From a virus, in the IMG/VR virus record IMGVR_UViG_3300044825_000845, positions 1-33,392 of that record: a DNA stretch of 33,392 nt. One strand, written 5' to 3'. The notes under the pieces were generated by a model. It ran no database searches and was not told where the DNA came from. It saw only the letters and a program-made list of their open reading frames with translations. The position numbers and the translations under genes are program-made. Shown piece by piece: positions 8,724-15,250 of the stretch; positions within the stretch are counted from its first letter, which is position 1; every line of letters begins with the position of its first letter.

Positions 8724-9349
8724 GTATTTCTGCTACTACCCGTGGTCTGCGCCCAGGCGTCTGCACCTCGACGACTCGGCCTGCTTCGCCGTTTGACGGG
8801 CAGTTGATTTATGAGACTGATTCGAATTTGTTGCGGGTGTGGAATGGGTCGGCGTGGAAAACTTTGTCGTATTCGGATGCGACAAACGGCACCGTACTGC
8901 AAGTTGCCCAAACCACCAAAACTGATACTTGGACTCAATCCAATAGTGGTGGTGGCGACTTTGACGTAACTGGACTTTCAGTAAGCATCACCCCCAACTC
9001 AAGCACGTCTAAAGTTTTGATACTTGCTTCTATTTCCAAAGGAACATACGGTAGCCCTGTTATCAAACGTGGTTCAACTACGCTGATTGTTGGAGATACG
9101 GCAGGTTCAAGAACTGTTGTCCCGATGTCTGGAATCTCGTCCTCGGAATCGAACTGTCCACTGACTATTAGTTACACCTATCTGGACAGTCCAGCAACCA
9201 CTTCTTCGACCACATACAAAATCTCAATGCGAGACAATCACTCTCCAGTTGCTACGACGATGTACATAAATCGAGGCAACACGGATAACAACGAAATCTA
9301 CAGTTACCGAGCAACGTCTACATTGACGGTTATGGAGGTTGCGGCCTAA
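8720..9349 (+). CDS. Tail fibre/appendage protein, paralogue 2
   Basis: 209 residues, ATGA-coupled to the adhesin gene. The N-terminus repeats the anchor module (LRPGVCTSTTRPASPFDGQLIYETD) followed by LLRVWNGSAWKTL. The remainder is a beta-sandwich-like domain: GTVLQVAQTTKTDTWTQS, TGLSVSITPNSSTSKVLILASI, and a C-terminal ATSTLTVMEVAA strand. The same order recurs in the next gene. The anchor probably docks several interchangeable binding domains on the same virion site. No enzymatic motif is visible. Confidence 0.65.
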   Translation: MSISATTRGLRPGVCTSTTRPASPFDGQLIYETDSNLLRVWNGSAWKTLSYSDATNGTVLQVAQTTKTDTWTQSNSGGGDFDVTGLSVSITPNSSTSKVLILASISKGTYGSPVIKRGSTTLIVGDTAGSRTVVPMSGISSSESNCPLTISYTYLDSPATTSSTTYKISMRDNHSPVATTMYINRGNTDNNEIYSYRATSTLTVMEVAA

Positions 9350-9984
9350 TGCCACTGTCATCTGTTGTCGGTGCTTCCTCAATTTTGAAGCCTGGGGTGT
9401 GCACTAGCACGACTCGTCCTGCGGCTCCGTTTGAGGGGCAAACGATTTACGAGACTGATACTGACCAGTTGTTGACTTACAATGGTTCGGGGTGGAAGCC
9501 GTTTGCTGATGTCACCGCATCCACGAACGGGGCCGTGTTGCAGGTTGTCAGCACCACTAAGACCGACACGTTTACCACTACTAGCACCACGTTTGCCGAC
9601 GTAACTGGGCTGAGCGTTTCGATAACACCATCTTCCACATCCAGCAAAATTATGGTGCTTGGCATCATGTACGGTATGAACGACCAAAACTCTGCTGACG
9701 CACAGGGGCGAGTCGTTAGAGATTCAACAGCAATCTTTGTTGGCGATGCCGCTGGAAGCAGAACACCAGGTCTTTATGTATGGGCAGGTTTTGACCGACC
9801 ACCCACTCCGTGGCCAGTTTTAGTTCTTGATTCTCCTGCGTCAACCAGTTCATTGACATACAAGTATCAACTTCGGAACATTACCGCTGGAACCGCTTAT
9901 GTCAACAGGGGTAAAGCCGATGTCGATTCGGCAGGCTATGTCAGAACCGCTTCGTCTATTACTGTTATGGAAATCTCTGGATAG
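9349..9984 (+). CDS. Tail fibre/appendage protein, paralogue 3
   Basis: 211 residues, one-base overlap with the preceding gene. The anchor module is LKPGVCTSTTRPAAPFEGQTIYETD, then a domain clearly paralogous to the previous protein: GAVLQVVSTTKTDTFTTTS, VTGLSVSITPSSTSSKIMVLGI, SRTPGLYVWAGF, and the closing SSITVMEISG. The two proteins align over almost their whole lengths, so this is a tandem duplication followed by divergence at the exposed loops, typical of receptor-binding proteins under selection. Confidence 0.65.
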   Translation: MPLSSVVGASSILKPGVCTSTTRPAAPFEGQTIYETDTDQLLTYNGSGWKPFADVTASTNGAVLQVVSTTKTDTFTTTSTTFADVTGLSVSITPSSTSSKIMVLGIMYGMNDQNSADAQGRVVRDSTAIFVGDAAGSRTPGLYVWAGFDRPPTPWPVLVLDSPASTSSLTYKYQLRNITAGTAYVNRGKADVDSAGYVRTASSITVMEISG

Positions 9985-9997
9985 AATAGGAACCCTC

Positions 9998-10258
9998 ATG
10001 ATTGACTACCCCGCCATCCTCACCCGCCACTACCCCAACACCGAATGGACGTTGAACGGCGACGAATACGACGGCCTCACCTGGCTGTCCGAAACCCCGA
10101 AGCCAACCAAGGCTGAACTCGACGACAAGTGGCAGGCAACTCTCGACATGATTGCCGCCGAGAAGCAAGCCGTCGTAGACAAGAAGGCGTCTGCTCTTGC
10201 TAAGTTGGCCGCTATTGGTTTGACTGAGGACGAAGCAAAACTGCTGTTCGGCATTTAG
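9998..10258 (+). CDS. Small conserved phage protein, XkdW/YorD-like
   Basis: 86 residues. I choose ATG 9998, with AGGA a few bases upstream; a longer in-frame start at 9899 would overlap the previous gene deeply. The N-terminus (MIDYPAILTRHYPNTEWTLNGDEYDGLTWL-TPKPTKAELDDKW) matches my memory of the small phage proteins annotated as XkdW or YorD-like, found near tail fibre genes. It ends in an Ala/Lys helix and GLTEDEAKLLFG. A chaperone or fibre-assembly role is often assumed for such genes but is not shown by the sequence. Confidence 0.55.
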   Translation: MIDYPAILTRHYPNTEWTLNGDEYDGLTWLSETPKPTKAELDDKWQATLDMIAAEKQAVVDKKASALAKLAAIGLTEDEAKLLFGI

Positions 10259-10273
10259 CCAGCCTGGAGGGGC

Positions 10274-11074
10274 ATGAAAATCAGTGTCGTAACCACGACC
10301 TACAACACACCCCCAGACATCCTCGCCCGCACCTGGGCATCCCTGAAAGCACAGACCTACAAGCAGTGGGAATGGGTCATCTGGGACGACTCAACCACCG
10401 ACGCAGTGTGGCAACAAGTCTACGGGTTCGCATCTGACGAACGGTACAAGGTCAGCATCCACCGCTCCCATGTTCATTCCGGTTCTATTGGTGCGGTCAA
10501 ACGCAAAGCGTTCATGGTCGCAACAGGCGACATCCTTGTCGAACTAGACCACGACGACGAACTCACACCCGACTGCCTCAAAGAAGTAGCGGGCGCGTTC
10601 TACCACTCTGACGCTGGTTTCGTGTACTCCGACTGGTGCGAGATACTCCCCGACGGACAATCAGGAAAATACCCTGACGGCTGGGCGTTCGGCTACGGCG
10701 ACCACTACTGGTCAGACGAACACGGTGTCTGGGTCATGCAGGCCCCGCCGATAAACCTGACCACGATGAGCCACATCGTCTCTGCCCCGAACCATGTGCG
10801 GGCATGGCGAGCAGACCTGTACCGCGAACTCGGCGGGCACAACCCTGACCTGCCGATAGCCGACGACTACGAACTGTGTGTCCGCACCATCCTCGCCGCA
10901 CCCCACAAACAGATACCTCGGCTCCTGTACAAACAGCACATTGGGGCGCATACTGCCCAGCGTCAGCGCAATGGGTTGATACAGGCTCTTGTGGCGCAGA
11001 TAGAAGCGAACTACCATGACAGGCTGGCTGAGACCGATTGGGACGCGAAAGCCGCGGGAAATGCTGTGCGATGA
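10274..11074 (+). CDS. GT-A fold glycosyltransferase (family 2-like)
   Basis: 266 residues with GGAGG just upstream. The N-terminus MKISVVTTTYNTPPDIL and the Asp-Asp-Ser at 38-40 form the nucleotide-binding start of a GT-A fold. DHDDE at 92-96 is the metal-binding DxD region, and ADDYEL near residue 195 is a plausible catalytic-base segment. It has no membrane segment, so it acts in the cytoplasm on a nucleotide-sugar donor. It is ATGA-coupled to a second transferase. Within the structural region it may glycosylate virion proteins or alter a host surface glycan; the acceptor cannot be told. Confidence 0.8.
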   Translation: MKISVVTTTYNTPPDILARTWASLKAQTYKQWEWVIWDDSTTDAVWQQVYGFASDERYKVSIHRSHVHSGSIGAVKRKAFMVATGDILVELDHDDELTPDCLKEVAGAFYHSDAGFVYSDWCEILPDGQSGKYPDGWAFGYGDHYWSDEHGVWVMQAPPINLTTMSHIVSAPNHVRAWRADLYRELGGHNPDLPIADDYELCVRTILAAPHKQIPRLLYKQHIGAHTAQRQRNGLIQALVAQIEANYHDRLAETDWDAKAAGNAVR

Positions 11075-11775
11075 AACTCACGATTTACATACCGACATTC
11101 AAACGCCAAGAAATAGAACACTGTCTTGGAAGCATCGTCCCTCAACTGGTTGACGGTGTTGAGGTTTTGGTCAGTGATAACGATGGGTTTGCTGAGCAGA
11201 TTGTTCGTAGGTTCCCGCAAGTCCAGTACACTAAACAGCGGTTTAACATTGAGGGCGACCAGAACGTGTTGCGGGGTGTGGCCTGTGGAACAGGCGAATA
11301 CATTTGGGTGTTCGGCGACGATGACACGATGCTCCCAGGAACCATCGACAGACTCCTGCCCATGCTCGACGGGGTTGACCGCATCATTCACTGGTCACAG
11401 AACGCCAAAGAAGTCAGCCCAGGGTTTGCTGGTTCGATGGCCTCCTACATTGACCAACTCGGGGACAAGTCAATACTTGTGGCCAGCACCCTCATTACCG
11501 CGAACGTGTGGCGCAGAGACATCATGGACCTGGCCAAAGGGCTAAGGACAATCGACACAAAGTACCCGTTGTTGTGGGCTGGGGTGGATGCCAAAACCGT
11601 GAAAGTCATGCCACACCCCACCATTACTGTCGGATATGTCCACCAAAACAGGTTCGACTTTTTTGCTGAGGTAATGACCGATTACATTCTTGGTTTGCAG
11701 GAAGCAACTGGCTGTAAGCCGTTCCCGCCCAGAGGTGCTTTCGGTTGGAACTTTGTCAATGTAAGTTTGAGGTAA
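11071..11775 (+). CDS. GT-A fold glycosyltransferase, second copy
   Basis: 234 residues from ATG 11071, which overlaps the previous stop as ATGA; an upstream in-frame start is not needed. The N-terminus MKLTIYIPTFKRQEI and VEVLVSDNDG are typical of family-2-like transferases. GDDDT at 82-86 is the metal-binding motif. It differs strongly from its neighbour, so the two are not a recent duplication and probably add different sugars or act in sequence. It lacks a transmembrane region. Confidence 0.75.
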   Translation: MKLTIYIPTFKRQEIEHCLGSIVPQLVDGVEVLVSDNDGFAEQIVRRFPQVQYTKQRFNIEGDQNVLRGVACGTGEYIWVFGDDDTMLPGTIDRLLPMLDGVDRIIHWSQNAKEVSPGFAGSMASYIDQLGDKSILVASTLITANVWRRDIMDLAKGLRTIDTKYPLLWAGVDAKTVKVMPHPTITVGYVHQNRFDFFAEVMTDYILGLQEATGCKPFPPRGAFGWNFVNVSLR

Positions 11776-11781
11776 TTCGCT

Positions 11782-12060
11782 ATGGTCAAACATCAAGAAA
11801 CCCACCCGAATCTGGATGTGGAAGGCTGTTTTGGTTGCCGTATTGCCCATGTCCGTACTGGCACCAACACGACGACCACCCGTGGGGCTAGGGTTGCCGA
11901 AGTCAATCAGACTGAACGCAACTGGAACAAGGACATGCCCGCCTACAAGCGGTTGAGGGCTAATGGTCTTCAACCGAAAAAGATTGACGGGGCGGCAGAA
12001 GTCGAGAAGAAAGCGAAAGAGTCATGGCAGGTGGAGACAGGTATTCTTCCCGATTTCTAA
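11782..12060 (+). CDS. Small CFGC protein, conserved in phages
   Basis: 92 residues. The N-terminus HPNLDVEGCFGCRI has a Cys-x-x-Cys that could bind metal, followed by a Thr-rich turn and a helical basic part (DMPAYKRLRANGLQPKKIDGAAEVEKKAKESWQVE). I recall similar short proteins in actinobacteriophage genomes, without assigned function. The 3' end overlaps the next gene by 37 bases in another frame, so the two are likely translationally linked. GAGG is present upstream. Confidence 0.6.
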   Translation: MVKHQETHPNLDVEGCFGCRIAHVRTGTNTTTTRGARVAEVNQTERNWNKDMPAYKRLRANGLQPKKIDGAAEVEKKAKESWQVETGILPDF

Positions 12061-13157
12061 ACTTTCTCGGCCCAGAGTTGCCGAATGTTGGCTATGGCCG
12101 AATGTTTGTTTCGTTGAAAGAATCGCTGTCAAGCCGCGTCCAGTTGGACGAAAAGGCGGAGCATACGGTGTGGGCGATGCAACCGAACATGGTGAAAGGC
12201 TGGTTGCACGGAACTAGGAAAACAATTCTTACGATGTGGGAAACAGACAAACTCCCACCCAAGTTCTACGAATACCTACCCCAATTCGACACCGTCATCG
12301 TGCCATGCCTGCACAACTTCGACCTGTTCTCCCAGCACCACGACAATGTTCATGTCATCCCGTTGGGCGTGGACCGTACCGTTTGGCATCCTGCCGTAAG
12401 ACCCGAGAATGAGAAGTTCAGGATTGTGGCTGGTGGCTCAGAATGGATGCGCAAAGGTTTGGATGTTGTTGTTGAGGCGTTCCAAAAGTTAGGTATGCCT
12501 AACACCGAGTTGCATTTGAAAATTGTGCCGCCCTACCGAAGCGCCCCCGATGTGCGGGTATGGCCGAACGTGGTAGTTCACGACGATTGGATGAGCCTCG
12601 AAGACGAAGTCAACTTGATGCGTTCTGCTGATGTGTTCGTGTCCGCGTCCAGAGGAGAAGGGTTCGGACTGATGCCACTGCAAGCCATCTCTGCTGGCGT
12701 GCCAACCATCCTGACTGACGCGCACGGGCACCGCGAGTTCTCCGACCTTGCAACCCACCGCATCTCGACCAGCCCATCTCCCGCCAAGATAGGTAAGTGG
12801 GATAACATCGGAAATTGGGATGAGCCAAACATCGACGAGTTGATAGACGCCATTCGGGATGTCAAACAAAACTTGGGCAAATACCGCAAGCAGGCATTGG
12901 CTCGGGCTGAAGAGACGGCGGCGTTCAACTGGGATACAGCCGCGGACCAGTTGCTTCAGATTGTCAAGCCATCAGACAGGAAACTGGATACGAACTGGGT
13001 GCGGGCTGGCGAGGTAACCACCCCAATTAGGGTGAACCGCAGGGTGGTGGCTGACATTGGGGCGCATCATGTGGACCTGCGGCCTGGTCAGACTTATCAT
13101 GTAGTGTTGAATGTGCGGGATGTTCTCGCCGAATCTGGTTACCTGGAGGTGTCGTGA
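12024..13157 (+). CDS. GT-B fold glycosyltransferase (family 4-like) with C-terminal extension
   Basis: 377 residues. The donor-binding core is clear: VIPLGVDRTVWHP at 111-123, GGSEWMRKGLDVVVEAF at 137-153, and GEGFGLMPLQAISAGVPTILTD at 211-232. In the usual E-x7-E motif the second acidic residue is replaced by Gln220, which may alter donor contacts. Residues after about 315 form a separate small beta-rich extension (TTPIRVNRRVVADIGAHHVDLRPGQTYHVVLNV) that is not part of a GT-B fold and could dock on the virion or acceptor. Its start overlaps the preceding CFGC gene; it is third in a transferase cluster. Confidence 0.8.
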   Translation: MAGGDRYSSRFLNFLGPELPNVGYGRMFVSLKESLSSRVQLDEKAEHTVWAMQPNMVKGWLHGTRKTILTMWETDKLPPKFYEYLPQFDTVIVPCLHNFDLFSQHHDNVHVIPLGVDRTVWHPAVRPENEKFRIVAGGSEWMRKGLDVVVEAFQKLGMPNTELHLKIVPPYRSAPDVRVWPNVVVHDDWMSLEDEVNLMRSADVFVSASRGEGFGLMPLQAISAGVPTILTDAHGHREFSDLATHRISTSPSPAKIGKWDNIGNWDEPNIDELIDAIRDVKQNLGKYRKQALARAEETAAFNWDTAADQLLQIVKPSDRKLDTNWVRAGEVTTPIRVNRRVVADIGAHHVDLRPGQTYHVVLNVRDVLAESGYLEVS

Positions 13158-13321
13158 AAAAGTCAAAGGGCCAAAAGAAGGTCTCCAAAGTGATGCGCGA
13201 ATACAAGGCTGGCACCTTGCACTCAGGTAAGGGCGGTCCTGTCGTGAAGTCCCGTAAGCAGGCTGTTGCTATCGCGTTGAGCGAGGCAGGTATGGCAAAG
13301 AAGAAGAAGCGTGGCAAGTAA
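13154..13321 (+). CDS. DUF6496-like small basic protein
   Basis: 55 residues with a GTG start that overlaps the previous stop (GTGA). The sequence KVMREYKAGTLHSGK-PVVKSRKQAVAIALSEAGM is the recognisable DUF6496 pattern found in many phage and bacterial small proteins. It is Lys-rich at both ends. Function is unknown for the family as far as I know; nucleic-acid binding is plausible from charge alone. Confidence 0.75.
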   Translation: MKKSKGQKKVSKVMREYKAGTLHSGKGGPVVKSRKQAVAIALSEAGMAKKKKRGK

Positions 13322-13469
13322 AAAGGCTTTCTGGGAAACAAAGAACCCGAACAAGAAGTCAAAGCCATTGTCGCCTGCACAGAAGAAGGCGGCTCAGGCT
13401 CGCGCTAAGAAGGCTGGCCGCCCGTACCCGAACCTGGTTGACAACGCATGGGCGAAACGCAATGGCTAA
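13311..13469 (+). CDS. Small basic conserved phage protein (KAFWETKNP type)
   Basis: 52 residues, GTG start at 13311 inside the end of the preceding gene in another frame. The sequence includes KKAFWETKNPNKKSKPLSPAQKK and RPYPNLVDNAWAKRNG. I recall this short motif set in numerous actinophages next to the DUF6496 gene. It is strongly basic, with a central helix of Ala, Lys and Gln. No function is known to me; it may be a DNA-binding virion component. Confidence 0.65.
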   Translation: MASKKAFWETKNPNKKSKPLSPAQKKAAQARAKKAGRPYPNLVDNAWAKRNG

Positions 13470-13791
13470 ATACCAGGGCAAAAACGTCTCGCTGAACAGC
13501 CCGCGCCCTATCCGCAAGGGTGAGCCTGGGTATGGTCGCAAAAAGTCTGTGGTGTATGTGTCGGCTGGCGAACAAGTCAAGCGCGTGATGTTTGGCGACC
13601 CAAACATGAGCATCAAAAAGGACCAGCCTGGGCGTCGTAAGAACTTCCGTGCCCGCCATAACTGCGATAACCCTGGCCCGAAGACCAAGGCGCGTTACTG
13701 GTCTTGCAAGGCGTGGAGTGTGTTAGGGCTGGTAACACTTGGTATGATGGTGGCATGGAATACATCAAGCGTGGCAGGTGGCGTTATTTAG
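13462..13791 (+). CDS. Small conserved phage protein with 3' end altered by HNH insertion
   Basis: 109 residues from ATG 13462, overlapping the previous stop. Residues 1-85 (MAKYQGKNVSLNSPRPIRKGEP to RRKNFRARHNCDNPGP-TKARYWSCKAW) match a widespread small phage family that, as I recall, normally ends at the YWSC-W tail. Here the frame continues for 24 more residues (SVLGLVTLGMMVAWN and on) that read through the promoter and start of the HNH gene. The extra tail is hydrophobic and unlike the rest, so the native stop was probably lost when the endonuclease gene inserted. Confidence 0.65.
   Translation: MAKYQGKNVSLNSPRPIRKGEPGYGRKKSVVYVSAGEQVKRVMFGDPNMSIKKDQPGRRKNFRARHNCDNPGPKTKARYWSCKAWSVLGLVTLGMMVAWNTSSVAGGVI
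13740..13748 (+). promoter_or_regulatory. Extended -10 promoter at the HNH gene
   Basis: TG-G-TATGAT ends six bases before ATG 13755, so the predicted transcription start falls on the start codon itself. No Shine-Dalgarno separates them. It lies within the 3' part of the preceding gene. Confidence 0.5.
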
Positions 13792-14360
13792 CGTTTGTCT
13801 GCCAATCATGCGACAAACAATTTGAAAGACGAATTGACAGGGTAAACGCAACTGGGGCAAAAGCAATTTGTTCGTCCTGCGTTCTTTCTGAAAAGGCCAA
13901 ACAAAACAAAAAACATGGTTTTTATGGGACGCCCACCTATGTGTCCTGGGTGAAAATGAAAGATAGGTGTCTCAACCCGCGCCATAAATACTTCTACTTG
14001 TACGGCGGAAGAGGCATAACCATTGACCCCAAGTGGATGGATTTCATCGGGTTTTTGGAAGACATGGGGCCGATGCCTGTGGCGGGTTACAGTATTGACA
14101 GGATAGACAACGACCTTGGATACTCAAAATCCAACTGTCGATGGATACCCAGAAATGAGCAACAGAAAAATCGGCGTGTCTGCAAGGCAAAGCCTGGTAG
14201 GATTGCGCCACCGAAAGGAGTCACCATGTCCGCAAAGGGTGAAAAGTACAAGAGCAAGAAGTCCAAGATGCGCCACGAAAAGATGGAAGGTGCTAAGGAA
14301 CGCATGATGGAGTACGGCTCCAAAAAGGGCGGCATGAAGAAGGCCAAGAAGAAGAAGTAA
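13755..14360 (+). CDS. HNH homing-type endonuclease, in-frame with a downstream small gene
   Basis: 201 residues from ATG 13755. Cys16, Cys19, Cys39 and Cys42 form a zinc ribbon. Residues 82-131 carry YGGRGI, a Trp, DMGPMP, then DRIDNDLGYSKSNCRW, the core of phage HNH free-standing endonucleases. The enzyme part ends near residue 157, but no stop follows: the frame runs straight into the 44-residue Lys-rich protein that starts at 14226 with its own ribosome site. The product may therefore be an HNH fused to that protein, or the small protein may be made alone. It is likely a recently inserted selfish element. Confidence 0.8.
   Translation: MEYIKRGRWRYLAFVCQSCDKQFERRIDRVNATGAKAICSSCVLSEKAKQNKKHGFYGTPTYVSWVKMKDRCLNPRHKYFYLYGGRGITIDPKWMDFIGFLEDMGPMPVAGYSIDRIDNDLGYSKSNCRWIPRNEQQKNRRVCKAKPGRIAPPKGVTMSAKGEKYKSKKSKMRHEKMEGAKERMMEYGSKKGGMKKAKKKK
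14226..14360 (+). CDS. Lys-rich micro-protein, nested in frame
   Basis: 44 residues, internal in-frame start at ATG 14226 with AAAGGAG five bases upstream (14214-14220). Sequence is Lys/Met-rich (SAKGEKYKSKKSKMRHEKMEGAKERMMEYGS to KKAKKKK). This is the fourth small basic gene of the cluster and was probably the original gene before the HNH insertion. It directly abuts the connector gene that follows. Confidence 0.65.
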   Translation: MSAKGEKYKSKKSKMRHEKMEGAKERMMEYGSKKGGMKKAKKKK

Positions 14361-15248
14361 ATGACCACAGCGGCAACTGTCATTGACAGGACGTTGCGGC
14401 AACTGCTGTCGGGGACTGTTGAACAGCGCAACAAACTGGCTACGTCTATCGACTCCGATGACACATCGGTCGTAACGACGTACAACCTGGACGGGTTGCG
14501 TGCTGGACAGACCTTCGAAATCGGGTCAGAACTTTTCTACATTTGGGATACCGACACGGGCACCAAGACCATGACGGTGGAGCGTGGCTACAACGGAACC
14601 ACCGCCACATCACATACCTCTGGTGCAATCATCCGTGTTCAGCCCCGCTTCCCCCGCGCCCAGGTACTTGAAGCCATCAACGACGAACTCGCTGACCTGT
14701 CATCCCCTGTGCATGGCCTGTTCCAGGTGAAGACTGAAGACATTGACTACAACGGTTCGGACCGAATGATTGACTTCGAGAACGTCACCAGCGTCATAGA
14801 CCTCCTTGAAGTGTCCGTGCGTTACATGGATGACGATTACCCCGTGGCACGCAAAGTCAAACTGATGCGCAATGTCCCGACCGATGACTTCCCTTCTGGC
14901 TTTGCTTTGCGGTTTGACCAGTCTGTGTTTCCTGGCAGGCTCCGTGTCGTGTACAAGGCTGGGTTCACCAGTGCCGCCAGCGAATCCACGAACCTCGTTA
15001 GTGGTTGCGGGCTTGCCGAATCCATGCTGGACATCGTGAACATGGGTGCACAGATTCGTTTGATGGCACCACGCGAAATCAAACGCAACTTCACCGAGTC
15101 TCAGGGAGATACCCGCCGAGCCGAAGAGGTTCCCGCTGGCGCTGTTGCTGGGTCTATCACGAACTTGATTCGTATGCGCCGTGACCGAATCATTGCTGAG
15201 TCCGCGAAACTGAAGAGGCAGTACCCCACCTTTTTGACTAAGGACTGA
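14361..15248 (+). CDS. Putative head-tail connector/tail adaptor
   Basis: 295 residues; ATG immediately follows the previous stop. The N-terminal half is beta-rich (IGSELFYIWDTDTGTKTMTVERGYNGTTATSH) and the middle contains the adaptor-like FPRAQVLEAINDELADLSSP helix seen in head-tail joining proteins of phages. The C-terminus is a long helix (RMRRDRIIAESAKLKRQYPTFL). It precedes the large tail protein and is likely at the portal-tail interface. The assignment rests on order and on resemblance to connector-type sequences, not on a family I can name. Confidence 0.5.
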   Translation: MTTAATVIDRTLRQLLSGTVEQRNKLATSIDSDDTSVVTTYNLDGLRAGQTFEIGSELFYIWDTDTGTKTMTVERGYNGTTATSHTSGAIIRVQPRFPRAQVLEAINDELADLSSPVHGLFQVKTEDIDYNGSDRMIDFENVTSVIDLLEVSVRYMDDDYPVARKVKLMRNVPTDDFPSGFALRFDQSVFPGRLRVVYKAGFTSAASESTNLVSGCGLAESMLDIVNMGAQIRLMAPREIKRNFTESQGDTRRAEEVPAGAVAGSITNLIRMRRDRIIAESAKLKRQYPTFLTKD

Positions 15249-15250
15249 AC

